The notes below the pieces were generated by a model. The model made no database searches and was not told where the DNA came from. It saw nothing but the letters and a program-made list of their open reading frames with translations. The position numbers were made by a program, and so were the translations under genes. Below, in pieces: positions 1 through 7,432 of a DNA stretch of 64,000 nt. Where the stretch lies: NCBI RefSeq assembly GCF_900142025.1, contig NZ_FQZM01000010.1:1-64000 (forward strand), given 5' to 3'. The first letter of the stretch is position 1, and the number at the start of each line of letters is the position of its first letter. The DNA is from Desulfofundulus thermosubterraneus DSM 16057. Lineage in GTDB: Bacteria > Bacillota > Desulfotomaculia > Desulfotomaculales > Desulfovirgulaceae.

Positions 1-29
1 AACCTCGCGCCGGCGCCTTGGGTTACGGT

Positions 30-261
30 GGCCGATCGACATAATAGCGCTTTATCCGCCCCGCAGCCAGGAAGCAATGATCTGGGGTCGCGGGGCCGAT
101 CAAAGCGGAATTATGTCAACCGGCCCCGGAAACTCCTGCCACTTCGATGCGCTCCGGGCCGGGCATTGCGCTTGCAAGCCTTGTGGTTCACGGCCGGCTT
201 TCAATTCACCGGCAAGCTCGTGCCCGGCCCTCCGCTGGCCACTTTGCCGTTGCTTCCGGGG
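30..261. repeat. Two nested imperfect inverted repeats in non-coding DNA
   Basis: No convincing gene lies in the first ~540 bases; overlapping open frames here have no ribosome site. The DNA instead folds on itself twice. Repeat 1 (30-125) pairs GGCCG (30-34) with CGGCC (121-125), GACATAAT (38-45) with ATTATGTC (110-117), CGCTTT (48-53) with AAAGCG (102-107) and CCCCGC (59-64) with GCGGGG (90-95). Repeat 2 (124-261) pairs CCCCGGAA (124-131) with TTCCGGGG (254-261), GGGCCGGGCA (156-165) with TGCCCGGCCC (221-230) and GCTTGC (170-175) with GCAAGC (212-217). It may be a structured RNA, a palindromic mobile remnant, or the tail of an element starting outside the window. Confidence 0.6.
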
Positions 262-459
262 CTTGAACGACCCCCCGGTACTATATATAGGTGAAAGGAT
301 GTTTCCAGGGGGGTTACCCGATTGGCCAATACACGGAAGTGGAGTCATCAAGCACTGATCTTGTCCTGATCATCATTGTCCGGTGGCTTGGAATATGCTA
401 TCGGGTTCCCGTCGGGGGCATCGTGGTGATGAGAATCCTCTGTTCTTTCCTGGAAACCT

Positions 460-488
460 TTGAAATGTTACACGTGCTGAAATATAAT
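460..488 (+). promoter_or_regulatory. Sigma-A type promoter for the DUF6440-like lipoprotein gene
   Basis: TTGAAA (460-465), a 17-base spacer and a perfect TATAAT (483-488). It lies 60 bases before the start codon at 549 and reads into that gene. Confidence 0.7.
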
Positions 489-548
489 AATTCTTATAGA
501 AGGTTTTCGGTAATTGGTAATTTCCATAAGCTAGGAGGTTGATCTCTT

Positions 549-878
549 ATGCGCACTGCTGTGCTCAGTTTTTTGCTTCTTATAACTATCGTCTTGGCTG
601 GTTGTTCTCGGGATACCGGTCAGGCCAATCACGGGCAACTCCCTGGAACACCTGATGGACAGGACCAGCGTTTTAAGATTATTTATGAGCATTCTGAAAC
701 TAAAAATTTGGGCGGTTTTACTGTTCTGCGGGATAATGCCACTGGCCACGAGTATCTGATCATTACAGGATTAAACGGTGCTCCTACCGTGGTTCCCCTG
801 CAGAGGCCGGTGACAACGGATCAGCTCGGCGGCAAGACTACATCTTTAGAACCGGGTCTTTTAAGCACCGCCCGTTAA
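549..878 (+). CDS. Small lipoprotein with DUF6440-like domain
   Basis: A 109-residue exported lipoprotein of unknown function. Residues 1-18 are a lipoprotein signal with a hydrophobic core and lipobox LAGC, so Cys19 should be lipidated and the protein held on the outer face of the membrane. Residues 40-80 (FKIIYEH, then a Gly-rich turn, TVLRDNATGHEYLII) resemble the DUF6440 fold, usually found in small cytoplasmic or phage proteins; that match is from memory. The start follows AGGAGG by 8 bases, and a strong promoter lies at 460-488. It is a single-gene unit, convergent with the UPF0316 gene. Function unknown. Confidence 0.8.
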   Translation: MRTAVLSFLLLITIVLAGCSRDTGQANHGQLPGTPDGQDQRFKIIYEHSETKNLGGFTVLRDNATGHEYLIITGLNGAPTVVPLQRPVTTDQLGGKTTSLEPGLLSTAR

Positions 879-928
879 ATACCTGATGTAATCGGTGTTA
901 TATACACTTCTGCCTTTATCCCTTGCCT

Positions 929-1465
929 TTACTTACTTTTAGATGGAAAAATTCCTCCATGGATCAGCCGGGCATCCGAGACATTAAAGAATATGTTGGG
1001 ATCAAGCTTATTCAAGATGGATAACGCCCGCTGCAGGTCGCGCCGTTTAAGAAGTACGAACAAAACCGTCCTCTCGCCACACTGGCCCTGGCACTCCACG
1101 CTGGTAACACCAAATCCCTCCTGGCGCAACCTTTCGATAAACTGGGATGCCAGTTGTGGTGCCGGGAACACCTGTAGCGAGAGGTAACCCAGGGCAAGTC
1201 TGCCTTCGATAAGGCTGCCGATGTAATTCCCCGTTGCAAAACCGCCGGCATAAGCTACTACTTTAACGGGGTCGTTTAAACCCCCGGCCAATACTTGACT
1301 GAGAGCCAGTATGAACACGGAAACCTCAAGAAAACCAATTACAGCCGCCAGCAACCGTTTGTCCCGCATCAGCATCAATACTCTGATTACGTCCAGGGAC
1401 ATGTCTATTACCCGGGCAAAGAAAATAAACAGATAGCCTCCTATCATTGGTAACCAAGTTTCCAA
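929..1465 (-). CDS. UPF0316 / DUF2179 membrane protein
   Basis: About 178 residues: three predicted membrane helices in the first ~90 residues (GYLFIFFARVIDMSLDVIR is the family's N-terminal signature), then a soluble DUF2179 domain (about residues 100-175, with SQFIERLRQEGFGVTSVE and the closing SDARLIHGG region). Family role unknown; DUF2179 domains elsewhere may bind small ligands. I prefer the TTG start at 1465, 8 bases after GGAGG, because the longer frame (to 1495) has no ribosome site. It lies 85 bases downstream of the glycosyltransferase gene on the same strand and is probably cotranscribed with it. Confidence 0.85.
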   Translation of the reverse strand: METWLPMIGGYLFIFFARVIDMSLDVIRVLMLMRDKRLLAAVIGFLEVSVFILALSQVLAGGLNDPVKVVAYAGGFATGNYIGSLIEGRLALGYLSLQVFPAPQLASQFIERLRQEGFGVTSVECQGQCGERTVLFVLLKRRDLQRALSILNKLDPNIFFNVSDARLIHGGIFPSKSK

Positions 1466-1550
1466 TCCTCTTCCCTCCATAAATATATCCGGCAATAAGC
1501 ACTTTCGACGTTTTTTAACATGAGCTTTAGAACTTTTCTAGATCGAAACT

Positions 1551-2717
1551 TTAGACCGAGCTGCGCATAAGATGATTGTGTTTTTTTTCCTTGAGGGCAT
1601 GGTATTCGGCAACTAGATTTAAAGCTGATTGGCGGGAAGAAAGCAATTGGGCGTTGTTTTTTGCCCGGACGGCTATTTTTTGTCGCAGGTCGTCATCTGT
1701 AATGAGCTCTTTTATTTTTGCTACAAAAAGGTCCTTATTTTCCGGTGTCAGAAAACCATCTTCTCCGTCTCTGACCATTTCACTTGTACCAAAAGCTTTA
1801 ACAGCTACCACCGGAAGTCCTGCTGCCTTGGCTTCAGCCAGCACCAACCCCTGGGTTTCGGTTTTGGAGGCAAAAACAAAAAGATCGGCCCCCTGATAAC
1901 AGTTAATTACTTCCGTTCTATTTAACGTGCCGGTAAATATTACTTGCTGGCCTATGCCAAGCTGGGCGGCCTGTCTTTTTAAATTGACCTCTTCCGGACC
2001 CCCACCCACCAGAACCAGTTTTAGATTGGAGTTCCCCCTGCTAAGTTCCGCAAAAGCGGATAACAGAAAACCAATGTTCTTTTCCTGCCCCAGCCGTCCC
2101 ACAAAAAGCAGGATCTTTTCTTCCGGTTTAATTCCATGTTCCCGGCGTAACCAGTTTTTGTCCCCTTGTGTAAATTCCTCTAGATTGATGCCGGTGGGTA
2201 TGACTTTTATTTTTGTACGCACCCCCATTTTTTTTAAATGTTCCTCAATAATGCCGGTGGGCGCAACCACTAAATCGCACCGGTTGCAGAAGTCCCGGCA
2301 AAAGCGTCTGGTCAGTTCCCGGGTAACGCCCTGGGCAAAGGGTACATAGTGGACATATTGATCGTAGAGAGTGTGAAAGGTAAAAACCAAAGGGATGCCC
2401 AGCTTATGGGCATAACGGGCCCCCACTCGCCCGAGCAAAAAGGGTGAATGAACATGGATTATATCAGGTTGCCATTGGTTGATGGTGGGTTTCAGGCGAA
2501 AGGAAAAGGGTACCGCCAGGGCAAAATCCCGGTTTGTTGGGGCCGGGACGGAAGGAAAACGAAAAACCCGCTTTTCCCTGGAGCAATTAGGGTAATTGGG
2601 GGCAAAGATATAGATGTCATGTCCCAGTTTGGTTAGCTCAGCGGTAAAAGTATCTATGGACCGTACCACACCGCTGGTATATGGACGGTAGCTATCGGTA
2701 AAAACGCCGATTTTCAA
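1551..2717 (-). CDS. Glycosyltransferase family 4 (diacylglycerol/phosphatidylinositol-type GT-B)
   Basis: A 388-residue retaining GT-B glycosyltransferase. The N-terminal Rossmann half opens with KIGVFTDSYRPYTSGV, the signature of family-4 enzymes related to diacylglycerol glucosyltransferases and mannosyltransferases. The C-terminal nucleotide-sugar domain shows FVGRLGQEKNIGFLL (about residues 209-223) and the E-x7-E motif region FASKTETQGLVLAEAKAAGLPVV (about 285-307, which I split here as FASKTETQGLVL then AEAKAAGLPVV). A glycolipid role is likely but the acceptor is not shown. TTG start at 2717, 10 bases after AGGGG; a GTG three codons earlier is too close to it. It has its own promoter at 2768-2796. 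Confidence 0.88.
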   Translation of the reverse strand: MKIGVFTDSYRPYTSGVVRSIDTFTAELTKLGHDIYIFAPNYPNCSREKRVFRFPSVPAPTNRDFALAVPFSFRLKPTINQWQPDIIHVHSPFLLGRVGARYAHKLGIPLVFTFHTLYDQYVHYVPFAQGVTRELTRRFCRDFCNRCDLVVAPTGIIEEHLKKMGVRTKIKVIPTGINLEEFTQGDKNWLRREHGIKPEEKILLFVGRLGQEKNIGFLLSAFAELSRGNSNLKLVLVGGGPEEVNLKRQAAQLGIGQQVIFTGTLNRTEVINCYQGADLFVFASKTETQGLVLAEAKAAGLPVVAVKAFGTSEMVRDGEDGFLTPENKDLFVAKIKELITDDDLRQKIAVRAKNNAQLLSSRQSALNLVAEYHALKEKKHNHLMRSSV

Positions 2718-2767
2718 AAATCCCACGCCCCTTTTTTTGATGGTCTCCCTACTGCCATTATATTACC

Positions 2768-2796
2768 ATTATATTGTTCTCGTTTAGGGGCTCCAA
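2768..2796 (-). promoter_or_regulatory. Promoter for the glycosyltransferase gene
   Basis: On the minus strand, TTGGAG (2796-2791), a 17-base spacer and TATAAT (2773-2768). A second TATAAT at 2762-2757 has no matching -35. It sits in the 97-base gap upstream of the glycosyltransferase. Confidence 0.65.
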
Positions 2797-2813
2797 GTCC
2801 TTCAGTTGATAAC

Positions 2814-3269
2814 TTATTGGGCGTCGATTACTTCCTCCCAGCGGTAATCGGCAGAAACAATGCGCCAACCTAGTGGAGTTTTATGTAAACTAAAATATCC
2901 TGTTCCCTTTTGGATTTGCCCGGTGACGAGATCAGTGTTCATCAGGGTTGCGCTTACCGTTGCCTTTTCTGATGTCCGGTACTCAAGGGAAACATCGGTA
3001 ACGGCAGCCCGGCAATACCAATCGGTTGGCCGGGCGATAAAATCCCATGCCCGCTCACTTACCTCGGATAATAGGGGCTCGGCGTAGTACTTTCCCAGCT
3101 TTTCCTTTACTTCTTCCCTGTTTCGTGCTTGCCACCAGGAATCGTCCTCTACCGATCCTTTAATGATAGCATATATCTCATTCTGTTGGGTGGTGCTGGC
3201 GGCCAGGTGGCTCCCTTCTGCCAGCAGCAAAAAAAACAGGGCCGTAATGACAACGTGCCAAAGTTTCAA
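2814..3269 (-). CDS. Secreted hypothetical protein
   Basis: An unrecognised 151-residue protein. The TTG start at 3269 is chosen because GGGGAGGGG lies 8 bases upstream and the protein then begins with a normal Sec signal peptide (KLWHVVITALFFLLLAEGSHLAAS, a charged start then a hydrophobic run, cleavage after about residue 25). A longer frame reaches 3416 but would start inside a spacer that carries another gene's terminator. The mature part ends in a region (TGQIQKGTGYFSLHKTPLGW, then IVSADY) shaped like SnoaL/NTF2-type lipoprotein domains. Function unknown. Confidence 0.7.
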   Translation of the reverse strand: MKLWHVVITALFFLLLAEGSHLAASTTQQNEIYAIIKGSVEDDSWWQARNREEVKEKLGKYYAEPLLSEVSERAWDFIARPTDWYCRAAVTDVSLEYRTSEKATVSATLMNTDLVTGQIQKGTGYFSLHKTPLGWRIVSADYRWEEVIDAQ

Positions 3270-3393
3270 TTTCTTTTCCCCTCCCCCTACGTACTTATTG
3301 GAATAGTATACGACTAGAAGGTAAATACATCCTTGTAAAAAATTGTTATAATGTGGGAGAAGGGAAATTTTTTTTACATTGGCCTGGGGACGT

Positions 3394-3420
3394 AAAAAAA
3401 GTTGCCCTAAAGGCAACTTA
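3394..3420 (-). terminator. Rho-independent terminator after the radical SAM gene
   Basis: On the minus strand, AAGTTGCC and GGCAACTT form an 8-base stem with a short loop, followed by seven T. It lies 23 bases past the stop at 3443. Confidence 0.85.
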
Positions 3421-3442
3421 TCCCTAAAGGTGATTTTTTGCG

Positions 3443-4318
3443 TTACAAACCCCGGGCATAATCCGGACGCAATGAAACCCTGGCCGGATCCCTTAAAGCT
3501 TCTTCCAGTATCCCGATAAGCTTCTCCCGGTCCCTCTTGAGCGTGCCCTTTAGGGGCAGATAGTTGGAAGCGTGATTACAGCGGAAGATGCAGTTATCCA
3601 CTTCCAGCCCTTCCAGCAACCACTTTAGCTCTTGTAATGTTTCTTCCGGATTAAGCAGAAAAAACTTGCCCTCCTCCACCTGGCTGTAAAGGGGGGTGTT
3701 GGGTACCACGATCAAGGTAAGTGCAGCCAGATAGGTGGGGTTGATGGCGTTAATTACACTGGCGGTGGCCCGGGCATGTTCCCGGGAAAGTTCCCTCCCA
3801 CCCAGGCCCGTAATCACCGTTACCGATAGCTCGAATCCGGCATCCAGGGCGCGCTGGCAGGCACATACCATCTCCGCGGCGTTGACCCCTTTGTGCATTC
3901 TTTTTAATACCAGGTCGCTGCCGCTTTCTACCCCCAGGTAGAGCAATCTCAGGCCCGCTTCCCGCAGTTCCCGCAGTTCTTCCGGTTCTTTTCTGAGGAG
4001 ATCCAGGGGGCCGGCGTAACAGGAGACCCGTTCAAGCTCGGGAAAAGTTTGATAAAGGTACTGCAACAGCCTTAAGAGCTCCCGGGTATCCATGGCGAGG
4101 GCATTACCGTCGGCCAGAAAAATCCGCCGCACTCCAGACCAGAAACGGGCCGCTTCCTCGACGTCAGCTATGATTCCCGCCAGGGTTCGTGGACGGAATT
4201 TCTTACCCTTGTACATGCCGCAAAAGGCACAGGCATTATGGGAACAACCGAGGGTAACCTGTAAAATTAAACTGCTGGCTTCACTGGGTGGCCGGAAAAG
4301 GGGTGGTTCATATTGCAT
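3443..4318 (-). CDS. Radical SAM protein (COG1032-like)
   Basis: A 291-residue radical S-adenosylmethionine enzyme of unknown substrate. Near the N-terminus it has CSHNACAFC, a CX4CX2C cluster motif rather than the canonical CX3CX2C; this spacing is known in a stand-alone radical SAM subfamily whose motif continues GMYKGKKFR as here. LGVESGSD (strand 4) and VITGLGG (strand 5) are also typical of the SAM barrel. No B12-binding domain precedes it. Start at 4318, 6-10 bases after a GGAGGAGGGGG ribosome site; the frame extends 13 codons further but lacks one. Probably cotranscribed with the ComFB gene upstream. Confidence 0.85.
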   Translation of the reverse strand: MQYEPPLFRPPSEASSLILQVTLGCSHNACAFCGMYKGKKFRPRTLAGIIADVEEAARFWSGVRRIFLADGNALAMDTRELLRLLQYLYQTFPELERVSCYAGPLDLLRKEPEELRELREAGLRLLYLGVESGSDLVLKRMHKGVNAAEMVCACQRALDAGFELSVTVITGLGGRELSREHARATASVINAINPTYLAALTLIVVPNTPLYSQVEEGKFFLLNPEETLQELKWLLEGLEVDNCIFRCNHASNYLPLKGTLKRDREKLIGILEEALRDPARVSLRPDYARGL

Positions 4319-4337
4319 GCCTTCCCCCTCCTCCTGC

Positions 4338-4625
4338 TTATGGTCGGGATTTGTCATGCCTGGGGTTGGCCGCCACTTGTTTAATGGCGTTGGTAATGGC
4401 CGCGATTACCTGTGCCTTCCCGCCTATCTGGTCAAAATTTACTTTTGTATAAATCGTACCCTCATCGGACACTACGTAGTGAGGGGGCAATTGATTTAAA
4501 GCCAGAGCCATAATATCCTCCTGGCAGCGGATACAGGTACAGGTCCCGGGGTTGTTTTTGGCATATTCTTTTAATACCTCTGGTAAAAACCGCTGCACTA
4601 CCACTTCAGTGTAGTTGTGGATCAC
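4338..4625 (-). CDS. ComFB-type late competence protein
   Basis: A 95-residue member of the ComFB family (small cytoplasmic proteins named from the comF operon of Bacillus; biochemical role unclear, some relatives bind cyclic dinucleotides). The family hallmark is visible: an N-terminal helix (YTEVVVQRFLPEVLKEY), then CTCIRCQEDIMALALNQLPP with the CxC-x2-C cysteine cluster that binds zinc in relatives, then YVVS. GTG start at 4625, 10 bases after GGAG. It lies between the HAD hydrolase and the radical SAM gene on the same strand. Confidence 0.85.
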   Translation of the reverse strand: MIHNYTEVVVQRFLPEVLKEYAKNNPGTCTCIRCQEDIMALALNQLPPHYVVSDEGTIYTKVNFDQIGGKAQVIAAITNAIKQVAANPRHDKSRP

Positions 4626-4652
4626 AAAAAGGTCACTCCTTTCTCCTGCCTC

Positions 4653-5123
4653 CTATAAGCGCAAGGTAGCGATTAGCCGCTTGGGATGCAGCAACAGGTC
4701 CAGGCCCTGGCAGATGTCCGTGACAACCACGTCGGCTGCCACAAGGGCCTGTACCGAGGCACCTTCCGGTCCCAGAACAACGATCCCCAGGGCGGCGTTT
4801 TTAAGCATCAGGCTATCGTTGGTACCGTTGCCAATGGTTACTGTATGTTGTGTACCCAGTTTCTCAATAAATTTTAGCTTTTGGCTGCCCCCTTCTCCCG
4901 GCTCCAGGACGTGCACGAAGGCCTTAATATTACGGCAGGCCTTTTCCCCCGTTCCAAAGGTGTCGGCTGTAAGCACGTGGATCGCTAGTTTTTCGGCAAG
5001 GGTGTTTAGCCTTTCCTCTACTCCTGGTAGCAGGGTGCCGTCTTTGGCCATCGTGCCGTTAAAATCCAGAACAAGGTGTTGCAGTTGTAGCATCCCCCGC
5101 TCCGGTATTTTCACGGTAAGCAA
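4653..5123 (-). CDS. HAD-superfamily soluble P-type ATPase-like protein
   Basis: A 156-residue stand-alone HAD domain like the phosphorylation domain of P-type ATPases (COG4087). Motif I is LDFNGTMAKDG, with Asp19 the expected nucleophile and Asn in place of the usual second acid; motif III lysine is likely in GGSQKLKFIEKLG, and motif IV is IGNGTNDSLMLKNA. GTM and GNGTND match P-ATPase rather than sugar-phosphatase versions. No membrane helices. Physiological substrate unknown. TTG start at 5123, 7 bases after GGAGG. Forms a run with pfkA upstream. Confidence 0.8.
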   Translation of the reverse strand: MLTVKIPERGMLQLQHLVLDFNGTMAKDGTLLPGVEERLNTLAEKLAIHVLTADTFGTGEKACRNIKAFVHVLEPGEGGSQKLKFIEKLGTQHTVTIGNGTNDSLMLKNAALGIVVLGPEGASVQALVAADVVVTDICQGLDLLLHPKRLIATLRL

Positions 5124-5165
5124 TTCTACCCCTCCCTTGTCGAAGGATAAGGTTTATCACATAAC

Positions 5166-6266
5166 TTAGTCTCCCAGGCAAATTCCCAGTTGCCTTGCCG
5201 AGAGCAGCAGATCGCTGTCCAGGGGTACGGAGCGGATCTGACCCGTAGCTTCCGTCAGGGGTACGGCATCAATGGTGGTACCCCGGAGGCAGACCATGTG
5301 TCCGAAACGCCCCTCCATAACCAGCCGAACTGCCCCCGTGCCGTAGCGTGTGGCCAGAATGCGGTCAAAAGCCGTAGGGGAACCTCCCCTTTGTAGATGT
5401 CCCAGTATGGTGACCCTGGTTTCTTTTCCGGTGGCTTCCTCGACCTGTTGAGCCACTACATGGCCAATGCCACCCAAACGAATGGGATCAAAGCTGTCCT
5501 CCACCCTTTTTTGAACCACTAATTCTCCGTCCACTGGTTTGGCCCCTTCGGCCACCACGATGATGCTAAACTTTTTACCCTGTACTTCCCGCTGGTTGAT
5601 CATTTCAATGACCTTCTCAATTCGGTAGGGAATTTCAGGAATCAAGATTACATCCGCCCCACCGGCCACCCCGGCGGCCAGAGCTATCCACCCGGCATAA
5701 CGCCCCATTACCTCCAGAACCATAACCCGGTGGTGGGATTCTGCCGTGGTGTGTAACTTGTCCAGGGCTTCGGTGGCGGTAGTAAGGGCAGTATCAAAAC
5801 CAAAAGTTTGATCTGTGGCCAGCAGATCGTTGTCGATGGTCTTAGGAACTCCAACCACAGATAATCCTTTGGCGTGTAGCTCTTTAGCAATGGCCAGGCT
5901 GCCATCTCCACCGATAACGATCAGGGCATCGACCCCGTGGATGCTGATATTTTCAAAAATACGATCGCTTACGTCTACAAAAACCTTTTTCCCGCCCTTA
6001 ACCACTGGATAATGAAAGGGATTATCACGGTTGGTGGTACCGAGAATGGTTCCACCCCGGGGCAGGATACCGACTACATCCTTTTCCGTAAGCTCCCGGG
6101 CCTGGTTCTTAATCAATCCCCCAAAACCGTTTAAAAAGCCAATTACCGAAAGCCCATATTCCCTGATAGTTACTTTTACCACCGCCCTGATGACGGCGTT
6201 TAATCCGGGAGCATCGCCCCCGCCGGTTAATACACCAATGCGTTTAATTTTGGCTGGACCAGCCAT
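5166..6266 (-). CDS. pfkA: 6-phosphofructokinase
   Basis: A 366-residue enzyme phosphorylating fructose 6-phosphate to the 1,6-bisphosphate. GVLTGGGDAPGLNAVIR (11-27) is the phosphate-donor loop, GGDGS (119-123) the donor-discriminating site, PKTIDND (141-147) holds the catalytic Asp, and MGRYAGWIAL the substrate-binding MGR. Gly in GGDGS argues for ATP (PPi enzymes usually have Asp there), but Lys in PKTIDND replaces the Gly of classic ATP enzymes; this mixture marks the group III actinobacterial-type family, which can be ATP- or PPi-dependent. ATG start at 6266 after GGGGGGAGG. Confidence 0.92.
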   Translation of the reverse strand: MAGPAKIKRIGVLTGGGDAPGLNAVIRAVVKVTIREYGLSVIGFLNGFGGLIKNQARELTEKDVVGILPRGGTILGTTNRDNPFHYPVVKGGKKVFVDVSDRIFENISIHGVDALIVIGGDGSLAIAKELHAKGLSVVGVPKTIDNDLLATDQTFGFDTALTTATEALDKLHTTAESHHRVMVLEVMGRYAGWIALAAGVAGGADVILIPEIPYRIEKVIEMINQREVQGKKFSIIVVAEGAKPVDGELVVQKRVEDSFDPIRLGGIGHVVAQQVEEATGKETRVTILGHLQRGGSPTAFDRILATRYGTGAVRLVMEGRFGHMVCLRGTTIDAVPLTEATGQIRSVPLDSDLLLSARQLGICLGD

Positions 6267-6329
6267 GGTCAAACCTCCCCCCATACGTTTTAAGCAAAAG
6301 AGCATCACTCGCTTTTATCCCCACACTTT

Positions 6330-7133
6330 TCACTCATCCTGATTAACCCAATGATTCCCCGTAATGGTGCTGTGCTCCTCCAGGAATCGTTTTATGATAG
6401 CGTTTATTTTTCCTGGCCGTTCCAGCATTATCATGTGGCCGGTCCCGTGAATAATCTCTAATTCGGCCCTGGGCAGCTTCTGTTTTAGATACTGGCCGTA
6501 CTTTAGCGGCGTGAGCAGGTCCTGATCGGCGGCAATGACCAGGGCGGGGACATCGATAAAAGGCAGGACACCCATCAAGTCAAAACCGTTACAGGCCGTA
6601 AAGTCTGCCAGGTATACTGAGGGTGGAACGGATTCCATTTCCCTGCGGGCAGCTTCCAGCAGAGCAGGGGGCGCGTTTTTGCCGTAAGCCAGTTGGATCA
6701 GCTCCGCATAGTGTTCCCCCCTTTGGAAGGTCTCCAGCAAAGCCGGTAGCACTCGCAGGCGAGCACCAGTTCCAATCAAGACCATCCCGGCCAGTTTCTC
6801 TGGATAACAGCGGGCAAAATCCAGGGTGATTGCTCCTCCCATAGAATGTCCGGCCAGGAAAAATGGATGACCAATTAGCCTTTCCGCAAAAGCATAAACA
6901 AATTGGCGGTAAGCGGCAATAGCATCGGATGCTTTTCCCTGCGACTGGCCGTGGCCGGGTAGATCCACGGCCAGCACCAGGTAGTCTTCTTTTAAACCGT
7001 TGAGTTGGTAAAGCCAGTGGCAGTGACTTCCCCCTGCTCCGTGGATAAAAAGGATGGTTTGCCTTGGTTCCTTGTTTTTGGGCATCCCAGCGAAATAATG
7101 ATAATTGAGCCCTTCAAGGGTTATAAAAGGCAT
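6330..7133 (-). CDS. Alpha/beta-fold hydrolase
   Basis: A 267-residue cytoplasmic hydrolase of the alpha/beta fold. HGAGGSHCHW (31-40) forms the oxyanion hole, GHSMGG (95-100) carries the nucleophile Ser97, an Asp in VIAADQDLLTP is the likely acid, and His in HGTGHMIMLERP completes the triad. It resembles BioH/MhpC-type esterases, but the substrate cannot be told. Start at 7133, 8 bases after GGAGGG. It lies 63 bases upstream of pfkA on the same strand. Confidence 0.88.
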   Translation of the reverse strand: MPFITLEGLNYHYFAGMPKNKEPRQTILFIHGAGGSHCHWLYQLNGLKEDYLVLAVDLPGHGQSQGKASDAIAAYRQFVYAFAERLIGHPFFLAGHSMGGAITLDFARCYPEKLAGMVLIGTGARLRVLPALLETFQRGEHYAELIQLAYGKNAPPALLEAARREMESVPPSVYLADFTACNGFDLMGVLPFIDVPALVIAADQDLLTPLKYGQYLKQKLPRAELEIIHGTGHMIMLERPGKINAIIKRFLEEHSTITGNHWVNQDE

Positions 7134-7216
7134 CAGGAAACCCTCCATGAAAAAATTACCGGCGTTAGTACCGGTAAAAGATCAAACACTTTAAGGTAGA
7201 CTGCTACTGCTAAAAT

Positions 7217-7372
7217 TCAGTGATGCCCATGGGCGTCGCAGCTATGGGTTGGCTTCTCTTCCACATCCTCATATTTTTTCCACATGATGGTGAATGCAGA
7301 GCCAATCACCAGCATCACCAGCGTAGTGAAAAACCCGAAGACAACCCCCTGCCACCATTGTTCGAAAAACAT
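7217..7372 (-). CDS. 51-residue single-span membrane protein with His-rich tail
   Basis: A short gene of unknown function. ATG at 7372 is preceded by AGGAGGGGGAAA, an excellent ribosome site. The protein begins MFFEQWWQGVVFGFF, has one membrane helix (about residues 8-30) and ends with a charged tail and CDAHGHH, a possible metal-binding end. It lies 60 bases downstream of the UPF0182 gene on the same strand and may be cotranscribed. The topology resembles the single-helix subunits of larger membrane complexes, but I recognise no family. Confidence 0.65.
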   Translation of the reverse strand: MFFEQWWQGVVFGFFTTLVMLVIGSAFTIMWKKYEDVEEKPTHSCDAHGHH

Positions 7373-7432
7373 TTTCCCCCTCCTCTTTACCCCGGGTCCT
7401 TTTTGACGGTACGTTATTTCCGGGGTTTCTTA

